NCBI GenBank assembly: GCA_036674765.1
Contig: JARVKI010000172.1
Coordinates: 1-46,149, forward strand
From: Seiridium cupressi
Taxonomy: Eukaryota; Ascomycota; Sordariomycetes; Amphisphaeriales; Sporocadaceae
Direction of reading: 5' to 3'
Length of the DNA: 46,149 bases
Positions 1 to 11,420 of the stretch are shown here, one piece after another (the first letter of the stretch is position 1; the number at the start of each line of letters is the position of its first letter). Under the pieces are notes generated by a model, which was not told the DNA's origin, ran no database searches, and worked only from the letters and a program-made list of their open reading frames with translations. The position numbers and the translations under genes are program-made.

Positions 1-1999
1 TACGTATTTTATTAATATAAATTTAATATTAATATATTATTTTAAAGTTTATTTTAATAATAATATATTTATTATATAACGCTTTTTTAATTATATTATA
101 ACGTTATTTTTTCGTTATTAATTATATTTATTTTTCGCGATTTTAACCTTTTTTTTAACGATAACGATAATAATAATAATATTTTTATTAATTCCCGTTT
201 TATTAATAATAAAAGGTTATAATTTATATTTATAATAATAAAAAAACTTTTATATATATTATTTATAAATTTATTTAAAATAATTTAAAACCGTTATCGT
301 TAAAGCGATACTTTTTAAGTTAGCTTTTAAATTATTTAAAATTTTATATTATTTTATTATAATTTTCGTTTTTCATTAATAATATAAAAAACGTAAAAAT
401 TTATATAAACCGGTAGTTTTATTATTTTAAAATCGTATTTTATTTTATTAACGTTATATAAACGATTATAATTATAACCGGCGATATTATCGATTTAATC
501 GCTTTTTTCGATTATATTTATATTTTTTAACGTTTAATAAATCGTAAAAATTAAAAGCGTGGTTTAACCGTAAATTATTACGGTAATAATAGTAAATTAA
601 AAATATTTTAAAAGGTATTTAACCGCGTTATTATAATTAACGTTATAATTAAATTTATAACCGTTTTTAAAGTTATTTAAAAAAAGCTACCGTATTAAAT
701 ATAATTTAACCGCCGTTAAAAAAAACCGGGATATAAATAAAAACGGTATTATAACGCTTTAAAATTATAATTAATTATTTTATATTTAAAAAAATATTTA
801 TAACGTATTTTTAAAAACTTAAAAAAGTAATAACGTTTTTTATTTTTTTACCTTTATTACGTTTATAAAAGTTTTAATTAAAAGGTTAAAGTTATTATAA
901 ATTTTTATAAAATTAAACGCGTTTAAATAGCGTTTTATTAACCTTTTATTTTTTTAATTACGTTTAAAAAATAACGATTAAAATTATATTATTTAAAAAA
1001 ACGTTAAATATAACTTTTTCCGTTACGTTTATAATATTATTTACGTTAAAATATTCGAGTTTAAATAAATAAATAAAAATTATAACTGGGAATTAAATTA
1101 TATTTTTATTATCGTTTAAACGTCTTTTTAACGCGGTAATAAAATAAATTAATTAATATAACGCGATCTTTCTTTAAAAGTTAAAATAATAAATTCGATT
1201 TTTATAATTTATCGTTATATTAATATCGTTTTTAACATTTTTTAATTATATCGGTTTTTTTTAATAATAATTTATTATTTTTTAATTTTAATTTATTATA
1301 ATTTTTATAATTTAACCGGTATATCGTTTTAATTTTTAACCGGTATATTATTTTAATTTTTAACCGGTATATTTCGTAGTTTATTTAATTAACGTATTAT
1401 TATAACTTTAACGTATCGCTATTATATTTTTATATTCCCGTTTTTTAATCGCCCCCGGGACTTTATTTCGTTTTAAAATTAATAAAAATTAAAATAATTA
1501 TTTTATATCCGTTTTGTTCGGAATAAATATTACCGTTAATTATTTTATTAATTTATTTAAAATTTAACGTTATAACGCTTTTTTACTTTTATTCCGCGTT
1601 TATTATTTTAATAAAATTAAATTAATAAGTTTAATTTCGTTAATAAAAACCGGTAAAACTTTTTAATTATATCGTTATATTTTTTTTAAATATTCGGCCG
1701 GTTTTTAAAAAAGTTTATAAAGGTATAATTATTTAATCTTATTTTTTAAACCGTTAAAACGGAAACGGGAGTTTAATATTTTTTTAAAATATTACTCTTT
1801 TTTTTAATATTAAAATCGCTTTTATTTATTATTAAAATATTTATAATATACCGGTTAAACGTTTTATTAATTAAAATTTAATTTAAAAAGTTATTTTTAT
1901 AACGTTAAATTAAAAAAACGTGGAAAATTATAAAAACTTTATAATTATAATTTAACGGTAAGTTTATAAAATTAAAAACGGGTTTTATTTATAATTTGC

Positions 2000-2290
2000 A
2001 AAAAAAAGGGAAATTTTTATAAATTTAAATATTTAATTATTTATTATAAATTTTATTAATAATAACTAATTAATTTAATCGTTTTAATAAAACGTATAAT
2101 AAGTTTTTAAATATTATTTTATAAAAGTATTAATTATTTTAATTTAACTGTTTAATTCCGGGTAAATTATTATAAATATATATAATATAACGTTAAATCG
2201 CCGGTTAAGTTTTTTTTAAAACGTTAAAACGAATTAAATATTACGGTTTAAAACGATAATAATTAAAGTTTTATATAAGCGATATATTTT
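2000..2290 (-). pseudogene. Integrase remnant, left copy
   Basis: This is the counterpart of the integrase core at 9400-9720 in the right copy. In the same minus-strand frame it keeps short family matches such as KLNRRFNVIL and YPELN, but most flanking residues are changed by C to T and G to A substitutions and stops interrupt it. On its own it would be hard to recognise; the call rests on colinearity with the better preserved copy. Compared with that copy, a segment of 279 bases is missing just downstream on the coding strand. Confidence 0.65.
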
Positions 2291-3569
2291 TATAATAAAA
2301 ACGTTTATAAATATAATCGTTAATATATTAAAAATAAAAATAAAATAACGCATTTTCGTTAAATAGTTTATTATTATTAATTTATATTTATATATAATTT
2401 TATTTTTTTATAATTAAATAATAAATTTATATAATTAATAAAAAAGTTTAATTAAAAGCGGAATAATATTAATAATAAGTTAAAAAGGTTTAAAAAAGTT
2501 ATTTTAAATATTTTAATTTATTAATATATATAATATTTTTAACGAAAATAATTACGTTTTTAAATAATTAAAATTAAAAATACGTTTATTAAATAAAATC
2601 GTACGTTTTATAACGCTTTAAATAACCGGTTAATTTTAAATTATATAAATAATATAAAATTTAAAAATAAAGTTTTTTATTAAAAAGTATAAATAAACGG
2701 TTTAAAACGTAAATACGGTTTTTATTCGTTTTATAATTTATTTTTACGATTTAAAATTAACGTTTTATTATAATAAAGAATTTTATAAATAATTTTTTTA
2801 TAAAAGATTTTAAAATACGTTATATTAAAAGCGACGAATTATATACCCGTTAAATTAACGTATTTATTAACTTTAATATATTTAAAACGTATAATATAAT
2901 TTAATAATTTAATAAAATAAAGATTTAAAATTAATTAACTATTTTATTATTAATAAAATCGGATTTATTAATTAACGCGACGTTAAAAAGTTAAAATAAT
3001 ACGTTTAAAATAATAACGTATTTTTTAAATTTATATATAATATAAAATTTAAAATTATTTAAAAACTTTAATTATTTAATTTACCGTTAATTTAATAATT
3101 TTATAATAATTAAATATTATAAGTTTTTATAATTTATAATAACTTTTATAAAGTTTTTTATATTTTAAAATTTAAAACGTTATTTTTTTAAAAGCTTTTA
3201 TAATTATAAAAAGTTTTTTATTATAAATTTTATAATTATATTTTATAAATATATATTTAAATAAAAAGAAAACTATTAAATAAAAGGTTTTTTTTATTTA
3301 AAATAATACGTTTTTAAAAATTTAATTTAACGTATCGACTTTTAATATAATAAATCGTTAAAAGTCGTAATATATTAAAATTAAAATTAATATAAACCCG
3401 TTTTTAAACCGTTAAATAGCCGTTATAATGCTTTTTAAAAGTAAACCCGGTTATTTTATTTATAATATTAATATCGTTAAAAATTTAATTATTAAAAAAT
3501 ATTTTAATAAATTAACGGTAATAATTTATAAAATTAATAAAACGTTAAAAGTTTTTTAAATTTTAAAAA

Positions 3570-3890
3570 AGTGTTTAACTTTTAATAATTAAAATTCTAT
3601 TAAAGTTTATTTTAATATTAAATATAAATATAAAAAAGTTTAAATATTTTATTTTTATAATTTTAAATTTATATTTTCGAATATTTATAATTAAACCCGC
3701 GTTTATAATTTTTTTTAACTTATTATAAATAAATATATCGTTAAAATAAACGGTAATATATTTATTAAATACGTTAAATATAACGTTATTTATATAATAT
3801 TAAAACGAATTAAATATATTCGTTATATTAAAATTTATAATTAAATATTTAAATAAATTAAAATGGGTAATAAAAATTATTTTTTATTTA
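3570..3890 (-). pseudogene. Reverse transcriptase remnant, left copy
   Basis: This is colinear with the reverse transcriptase at 11040-11420. On the minus strand the catalytic-loop region still reads VYFNDIFIYN, a decayed form of the Ty3/gypsy YLDD box and its following residues. The first Asp of the box is now Asn, as G to A mutation would produce. No open frame remains. Confidence 0.7.
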
Positions 3891-6666
3891 TTTTTAAAAG
3901 CGATTTATAAATTATTAAACGTAATAATAATATTAAAATTAATATTTTATTTAACTTTATAAAAAACGTTTAACGTTTTTTAAATAAATAAAATAAAATA
4001 TTAATTTTTAACCGTAACGTTATTTAACTTTTAATAATTAATATAAATTTAAATATTACTTTTAAACTTTTTTATTAATAATATTAAAGTTATTATTTAT
4101 AATATATTCATTTTAATAAACATTTTAAATAAATATTCGTTAAAGTATTTTTAAATAATAAAAAGTTTTTTCAGCGATATTAATTTTAAACGGTAATATA
4201 ACGGCGTTTTATTTAAAAATAATTCGATTTTATAATTTTAAAAACGGTATAAAAATAATTATTTAACCTTTTTTAAATTTTAAACCTTTTATATATAATA
4301 TAATTAATTAAAAAGGGTAATTTATATTTTTTATAACGTAAATACGGTTTTTTATTTAAATATTTAATAATATTTTTTTAAAATTTATTATAATTATAAA
4401 GCTTTTTTTATTTAATTTTTAAAAGTTTAAAAGCGTATAAATATTTTATTTATACTTTTTAAAGCGTTTTTATAAAGTTTTTTAAAATATTAATAATAAC
4501 GTTTAAATAATAGTTTTATTAAATATTTTATAAATTTAAATTTTTAAATAAGTTTTTAATATATTTATTAAAATAAAAAGCTTAATTATTAATATTTAAT
4601 TTATAATTACGCTTTTTTATTTTATTATTAATAAAAAGTTAAACGCGGTTAAAAATTATATATTAATAACGTTTTTATTTTTAATTATATTTTATTAATT
4701 TAATAATATTTCTATTTAAAAGGCTTTTATTATTAAAACGCTTTTAATATATATAAATCTTTTAATTTAATTAATATAAAGATTATTTTATTCGAATTAT
4801 AAAAGGTTTAAAATAATATTTAAATTATTTAATAATTTATTAACGATTTTAAACGGTAATATATCGTTATTAATTAAATTAAAAAGCTAATTATTATTTT
4901 ATTAATTAATTTAAAGTTTTATAATATTAATAATATTCGTAAAAATAAGTTATATAAATATAAAATATATCGTTAATAAAATTTAAAAGTAAATAATTTA
5001 AATTAATTATAATATTATATAATATTATTATTAAATCGGTAATTAGAATTTTATAATTAAAAAAAAACTAATATTTAAGTTTATTAACTATATATATAAA
5101 TTTTTAAAACTTTATTAAAAATATAACGTTTTTTTCGTTTATAATTTTAAATAAAAGTTAAACGTTTTTTATTTTAAACTTTTTTTTAAAATAAAATATA
5201 ATTTAATATTTTAAACTTTTATAATATAAATATAAATTACCGTTTTAATAACGTTTTCTTTTTAATTTATAATTTTCTTTTTAAATTATATTATAACCGT
5301 ATTAAATTATATAAAATTTATTTTAAACGATAATTTTTAAATATTATTCGGTTAAATAATATTAAATATACCGTTTTATAATAAATATTTTAAAAGCGTA
5401 ATATTATTTTACGTTTTATAAAAATCGTTATCGGTAATATTATTAAAAAATATACGAAAAAAGTAAATTTAATTTATAATATTATTTATTTTAAATCGTT
5501 TTATTATTAATATAAAAGCGTTTTAAAGTTTTTAATTAATCTTTTTTTAAAATTCTCGATTTAAATATAATTAATTTATTATAATTTATTAATTAACCGT
5601 TAAAAACTAATTATAAAATCGGTAAAGTTATTATTATATTATTATAAAACTTTAAATTTATAATATATTTAAACGAAAACGTTAATAATTATATAAATAA
5701 AATTTAAATATAAAAATAAATCGCTAATATTACGTTATTTATACGTTTATTATTTAAAGTTATTAATATTTATAATAATATCGTTAATTAATATTTTAAT
5801 TTAAAAATAAGTATTTTTTATAAAGAATTATACCGTGTAAAATAATTATAATATTAACGTATTAAAAGCGTATTAATTAATAGTTAATTTAACGTATATA
5901 AAAAACCGTTAATTAATATAATCCTTTTAACGTATTTATAATAATATAATTTCCTTTTAAAATATTAATAATTTAATTTTTTTAAATTTTAATATGTTAT
6001 ATTTATTATAAAAAAAGTATTATAAAAATTCGTTATTTATATTAATTATATTTATAAAGTTAAAAATTAAATAATTAAAATTAAAACGTTAATATAAAAT
6101 TATTAAATTTTTTATTTTAAAAAACGGATTATTTATTATTATATATCGGTTAATTTTCGCCTTTTTTAAAATTAAATAATTACGTTATTATAACGGTTTA
6201 TAATTATTTAAAAGATTTAAAATATTAATAAAATAGTTTTATCGGCCGATTTTTTAAATAATTAAAATAAAAATACGAAATTCTTTTATACGTTTTTTAT
6301 TAATATAATAAAAGTTAAAACGAACGCGGTAATAAAGTTAACCGCGGTGTTTTAACGTAAAAGTGCTAAAATAAACTTATTATTTAAATTAATAAAAGTA
6401 ATAACGTTAATAACGCTTAAATTATATAATATATTAAAAATAAGAAAATAATTATAACTTTTCGAGTTTTAAATATTTTAAAAAGATATAATTATAATTA
6501 ATATTTTAATTATAAAACTTTTTTTAAAGTTTTATAAAATTAAATTTAAAAGGTTTTAATAACGATATAAAACTGTTTTAAAGCTAAGTAAAAGTTAAAA
6601 TAAACGTATAAACTTAATATTTTTTAAAATACTTTTATTTTTTAAAAGTATAATAAATTATTATAG

Positions 6667-6818
6667 TTTTATATATTAATAATTTAATATATTATTATTA
6701 TACGAAAAAAAAAAAATTAAATTTTAAACTAATATAATATTATAATCTTATATATTAGTAATTTAATATATTATTATTATACGAAAAAAAAAGGAAGAAA
6801 CTAAATTTTAAACTAATA
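6667..6818. repeat. Local tandem duplication, period about 79 bp, two units
   Basis: Two near-identical units start near 6671 and 6750. Each contains an AT-only stretch, the tetramer TACG, a poly-A run and a short tail ending in AACTAATATAA. The right retroelement copy has a single unit at the equivalent place (about 14199-14270), so the duplication is specific to the left copy. Confidence 0.7.
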
Positions 6819-6830
6819 TAACGGCTTTTT

Positions 6831-6875
6831 ATAAGCGCCGTGCCGCTAGCGCCTTAATAGCGTTTTAATACCGTA
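6831..6875. repeat. Single, nearly unmutated 45-bp repeat unit
   Basis: This unit aligns without gaps to the 45-bp units of the array at 14341-14520. At all 13 differing positions this unit has C or G where the array has T or A, so it looks like the pre-RIP ancestor of the array unit. It directly follows the left retroelement copy, just as the array follows the right copy. Confidence 0.75.
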
Positions 6876-7125
6876 ATAATAACCCCGCCTTTTAAACCGT
6901 AATTAACCGCAATTACAGTTGTAAAGCACTGCCTTACTTTATATACTCGCTAATTATAGTCGTATATAGGCTGTCTGGCCCGCGTATAGCTGCTTATAGT
7001 TGCGAGATGCTCAGGCTAGCGGGTGGGGCGGCCCGTGCCGCTGGCGTCCCGGCTAGCCCGTACATTCGTACTCCTATCGTCCCGGGGCCTAGTCTGGCTA
7101 ATTCTAAAAATCCAAAAAATAAACA
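6876..7125. other. GC-retaining spacer between the two retroelement copies
   Basis: About 250 bases keep a normal base composition inside 15 kb of AT-rich DNA, with runs such as GGGTGGGGCGGCCCGTGCCG near 7020. No reading frame of note is present. It may be LTR or untranslated leader of the element that escaped mutation, or the original target DNA. No matching copy was found at the far end of the right element, so the LTR reading is not proved. Confidence 0.45.
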
Positions 7126-9120
7126 CGGTTTTTTATTATTATAACTCTCTTTTATTATAATTATATTATTATTATATTTATATAACGCTTTTTTAATTAT
7201 ATCGTAACGCCACTTTTTTGTTATTAATTATATTTATTCCCCGCGATCCTAACCCCCTTTTTAACGATAGCGATAATAATAGCGATGTTTTTATTAATCC
7301 CCGTCCCGCTAGCGATAAAGAGCCGTAGCCCACTTACGCCCAGGTAATAAAGGCCGTAAGTCGCACCTACGATAACGAGGAGAACTTTTGTATATATTAC
7401 TTACGGACCTGCTTAAAACAGTTTAAGACCGCCGTCGCCGGGGCGACACCCTCCGGGTTAGCCTTCGAGTTATTCGAAATCTCGTATCGCTTTATCGTAA
7501 CCTTCGTCCTTTACGAGTAATATAAAAAGCGTAAAGACTTATATAAGCCGGTAATTTTATTACTTTAAAATCGTATTTTACTTTATTAACGCTATTTAAA
7601 CGGCTACGATTATAACCGGTAATATTATCGATTTAATCGCTTTTTTCGATTACGCCCGTATTTTTTAGCGTTTAATAAGTCGCGAGGATTAAAAGCGTAG
7701 CCTAGTCGTAAATTATTACGGCGACGATAATAAGTTAAAGATATTTTAAAAGGTATTTAACCGCGTCGCCGTAGCTAGCGTTATAATCGAGCTTATAACC
7801 GCTTTTAAAATTATTAAAAAAAGTTATCGTATTAAATACGGTTTAACCGCCGTTAAAAAAAACCGGGATATAAATGGAAACGGTATTATAACGCTTTAAA
7901 ATCGTGGTTAATTACTTTACGCTTAGAAAAATGCTTATAACGCATTTTTAAAGACTTAAGAGGGTAATAACGTCTTTCGTTCCCCCCGCCCCCGCCGCGC
8001 TTATAAAATCCCCGTTTAAAAGGTTGAAATTATTATAAATTCTTATAAAGTTAAACGCGTTTAAATAACGTTTCGCTAACGTTTTAACGTTTTGTTTTTT
8101 TTAGCTGCGTTTAAAAGGTAGCGATTAAAGTTATATTATTTAAAAAAACGTTAAACGCAATTTTTTCCGTCGCGTTTATAGCGTTATTCGCGCCGAAATA
8201 ATGGAATTTAAATAAATGGATAAAGATTATAACCGGGAATTAAACCGTGTTTTTATTATTATTTAAACGTCCTTTTAACGCGGCGATAAATTAAGTTAAT
8301 TAATATAACGCGACTTTTTTTTAAAAGTTAAAATAATAAGTTTAATTTTTATAATTTATTATTATATTAATATCGTCTTTTTAACGTTTTTTAATTATAT
8401 CCGCTTTTCTTTAATAATAATTTATTATTTTTTAATTTTAGTTTATTATAGTTTTTATAATTTAGCTAGTATATCGTTTTAGTTTTTAACTTATATGTTT
8501 TATAATTTATTTAGCCGGCGTGCCGTTATAATTTTAACGTATCGCCGTCGTGCTTTTATATTTTTATTTCTTAATCGCCCCCGGGACCCCGCCTCGTCTT
8601 AAGGTTAATAAAAATTAAAATAATTATCCTGCGTTTATTCCGTTTAAAATAAATATTACCGTTAGCTTTTTTATCGGCTTACCTAAATCCTAGCGTTACG
8701 GCGCTTTTTCGCTTTTATTCCGCGTTTATTATTTTATTAAAGTTAAATTAATAGGTTTAATTTCGTTAATAAAAATTAATAAAACTTTTTAATCGTATTA
8801 TCGCATTTTTTTAAATATTCGGCCGGTTTTTAAAAAGGTTTATAAAGGTATAATTATTTAATTTTATATTTTAAGCCGCCGGGGCGGAGGCGGGAGTTTA
8901 ATATCTTTTCGAAATACTACTCTTTTTCTTTAATATTAAAGTCGCTTTTATCCGTTATTAAAACGCTTATAATACGCCGGTTAAACGCTTTATTAATTAA
9001 GGTTTAACCCGGAAAACTATCTTTATAACGCCGGATTAAAAAAACGTAAAAAACTAGGAAAATCTTATATACCGGTAATAATTTTATAATTATAATTTAA
9101 TAATAAGTCTGCGAAATTAA

Positions 9121-9408
9121 AAACGGGTTTATTTATTTATTATTTAATTTAATTAAAAATCGGCCGGAATTAATATTTTTAATATTAATTTATATAAAAT
9201 CGTTAACTTATAATAACGTAATATTAAAACAGTATTTATCCGTAAAATATATTTATTTTTCTTATAAATCGGTTAATAACACTTTAATTACGGTTAAAAT
9301 GCGGTTTATTTTATCCGTTATTATCGTAACGTTATAAAATTCTTATTATTATAAAGCGGTTTTTAAAACGTCGCCTTAGCGTACCGGCTTAGTTTTTATA
9401 AACGGGTT
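9121..9408. repeat. Segment flanked by 9-bp direct repeats, absent from the left copy
   Basis: The 9-mer AAACGGGTT occurs at 9121-9129 and 9400-9408. The left copy has the 9-mer once, near 1976, and lacks the 279 bases between. This is the footprint of a deletion in the left copy between short direct repeats. The lost piece follows the integrase core on the coding strand. Confidence 0.65.
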
Positions 9409-9720
9409 CTATCCGTAATTCGCAAAAAAGGGGGAGACTCCCGTAGATTCGGATATCTAGTTATTTATCGCAAATTCCGCTAATAGCAGTTAATCGGCCT
9501 AATCGTCCTGGTAAAACGTATAATAAACCTTTAAATATTGCTTTATAAAGGCGTTAACTATCTCGGTTTAGCCGTTTAATTCCGGGTAAGCTGTTATAAA
9601 TGCGTATAATATAACGCCGAGTCGCCGGTTAAATTCCTTCTAAAACGTCGAGACGAACTAAATACTACGGTCCGAGACGATGGTAGCCGGGGTCCCGTGC
9701 AAGCGATATACCCCCGTAAC
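9400..9720 (-). pseudogene. Ty3/gypsy integrase catalytic core remnant
   Basis: Integrases of this family join retroelement cDNA to chromosomal DNA. On the minus strand the frame reads HGTPATIVSDRS, containing the second catalytic Asp of the DDE triad, then FVSTF, a stop, KEFNRRLGVI, TAYPELNG, a stop, TEIVNAFIKQYLKVYYTFYQ, and later LLLAEFAINN and STGVSPFFANYG. The stops fall at positions that are Trp or Gln in intact relatives. The frame is otherwise continuous over more than 100 codons, so damage is almost purely by substitution rather than indels. Nothing suggests residual function. Confidence 0.9.
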
Positions 9721-11039
9721 AAAGGCGTTTATAAATATAATCGCTAATATATCAAGGATAAGGATAAAATGGCGCATTTTCGTTAAGCGGTCTATTATTA
9801 CTAATATATACTTATATACGACCCTGTTTTTTTTATAATCGGGTAATAAGCTTACGTAATTAATAAAAAAGTTTAATTAAAGGCGGAACGGTATTAATAA
9901 CGGGCTAAAAAAGCCTAAGGGGGCTGTTTTAAATGTTTTAATCCGTTAATATATATAACATCTTTTAACGAAAATGGCTACGTTTTTAAATAATCGGGGC
10001 CAAAAATACGTCCGCCGGATAAAATCGTACGTTTTATAACGCCCCAGGTGGCCGGCTGGCCTTAAATTGTATAAACGGTGCAAAATTTAAAGGTGGAGCT
10101 TTTTATTAAAGGGTATAAATAGGCGGTTTAAAACGTAAATACGGCTTTTACTCGCTTTATAATCGGCTTTCGCGACTTAGAATTAGCGCTTTATTATAAT
10201 AAAAAACCTCGCAGATAATTCTTTTATAAAAGATTTTAAAATATATTATATTAAAGGCAACGAGTTATATACCCGTTAAATTAACGTATTTATCGGCTTT
10301 AATATATTTAAAGCGTATAATATAATTTAGCGGTTTGGTAGGAAAAAAACTCGGGATTTATTCACTATTTTATCGTCGGTAAAATCGGACTTATTAACCG
10401 GGGCGACGCTAAAGAATCGGGATAATACGTTTAAGATAATAATATATCTTTTAAATTTATATACGATATAAAATTTAAAATTATTTAAAAACTTAAACTA
10501 TTTAATTTAACGCTGGTTTAATAACTTTATAATAATAAAGTATTATAAATTTTTATAATTTATAATAACTTTTACGGGTTTTTCCGTATTTTAAAATTTA
10601 AAACGCTACTTTTTAAAAACTTTTATAATTATAAAGAGTTCTTTATTATAAATCTCGTAATTATATTCCGCGGGTATATATTTAAATAAGAAAAAGGCTA
10701 TTAAATAAAAGGTTTAATCGTCTTTTATTTAAAATAATACGCCCCTGGAGGCCTAATCCGACGCATCGACTTTTAATATAATAAGTCGTCGAAGGTCGTA
10801 ATATACTAAGACCGGGGCCGATATAAAGGCGTTTTTAAGCCGTTAAAAGGCCGCTACGGCGTTTTTTAAAAGCGAACCCGGCTATTTTAACTGGGATATT
10901 AATATCGTTAATAGTTTAGCTATCGAGGAAAACCCTTTAATAAACCGACGGTAATAATTCGCAAAACTAACGAAACGTTAAAGGTCTTTTAAATTTCGGG
11001 GAGGCTTTTAGCCCGTAATAACTAAAACTTTATCGGGGT

Positions 11040-11420
11040 CCATTTTAATATTAGACGTGGATATAATAAGGCTTAAATACTTCGTTTTCGTAACTTTAAA
11101 CTCGCACTTCCGGATGTTTATAATTAGGCCTGCGTTTATAAGCCTTTAAATTATATCGGTAACGTAACGCTTATAATCTTTTTTTAACCCGTTATAAATA
11201 AATATATTATCGAGGTAAACAGTGGTATATTTATTAAATACGTTAAATAAGGCGTGGTTTATATAATGTTAAAACGAGTTAAGCGTATTCGTTATACCGA
11301 AATTCGTAATTAAATATTTAAATAAATTAAAACGGGTAATAAACGTTATTTTCCACTCGTTTTTAAAAGCGATCCGTAAGTTATTAAACGCGGCGGTAAT
11401 ATTAAGCTTAATAAAATATT
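11040..11420 (-). pseudogene. Ty3/gypsy reverse transcriptase remnant
   Basis: Minus-strand translation in one frame gives, in order, TRFNLFKYLITNFGITN, NSF, a stop, HYINHALFNVFNKYTTVYLD, NIFIYNG, and then AGLIINIRKCEFKVTKTKYL followed by MDPDKV. This matches the palm of Ty3/gypsy reverse transcriptases, including the YLDD catalytic box with its last Asp changed to Asn (GAT to AAT). The stop replaces a Gln codon. The region past the box keeps the family pattern of a Lys-Cys-Glu-Phe stretch and KYL. It is a non-functional relic. Confidence 0.92.

Larger units (their letters stand above)
1..6880 (-). mobile_element. RIP-degraded Ty3/gypsy retrotransposon, left copy (heavily mutated)
   Basis: This tract has no intact reading frame and is extremely AT-rich; the remaining C is mostly in CpG. 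It aligns in the same orientation with 7100-14530, at an offset of about 7105 bases near the left end and about 7530 near the right end. Shared landmarks include a tract at 82-165 matching 7187-7270 and one at 6619-6712 matching 14151-14240. Differences between the copies are overwhelmingly C to T or G to A, with this copy carrying the T or A. Reverse transcriptase and integrase remnants lie on the minus strand at the positions expected from the right copy. The left end may extend beyond the window and no LTR was delimited. The element is inferred to be dead. Confidence 0.85.
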
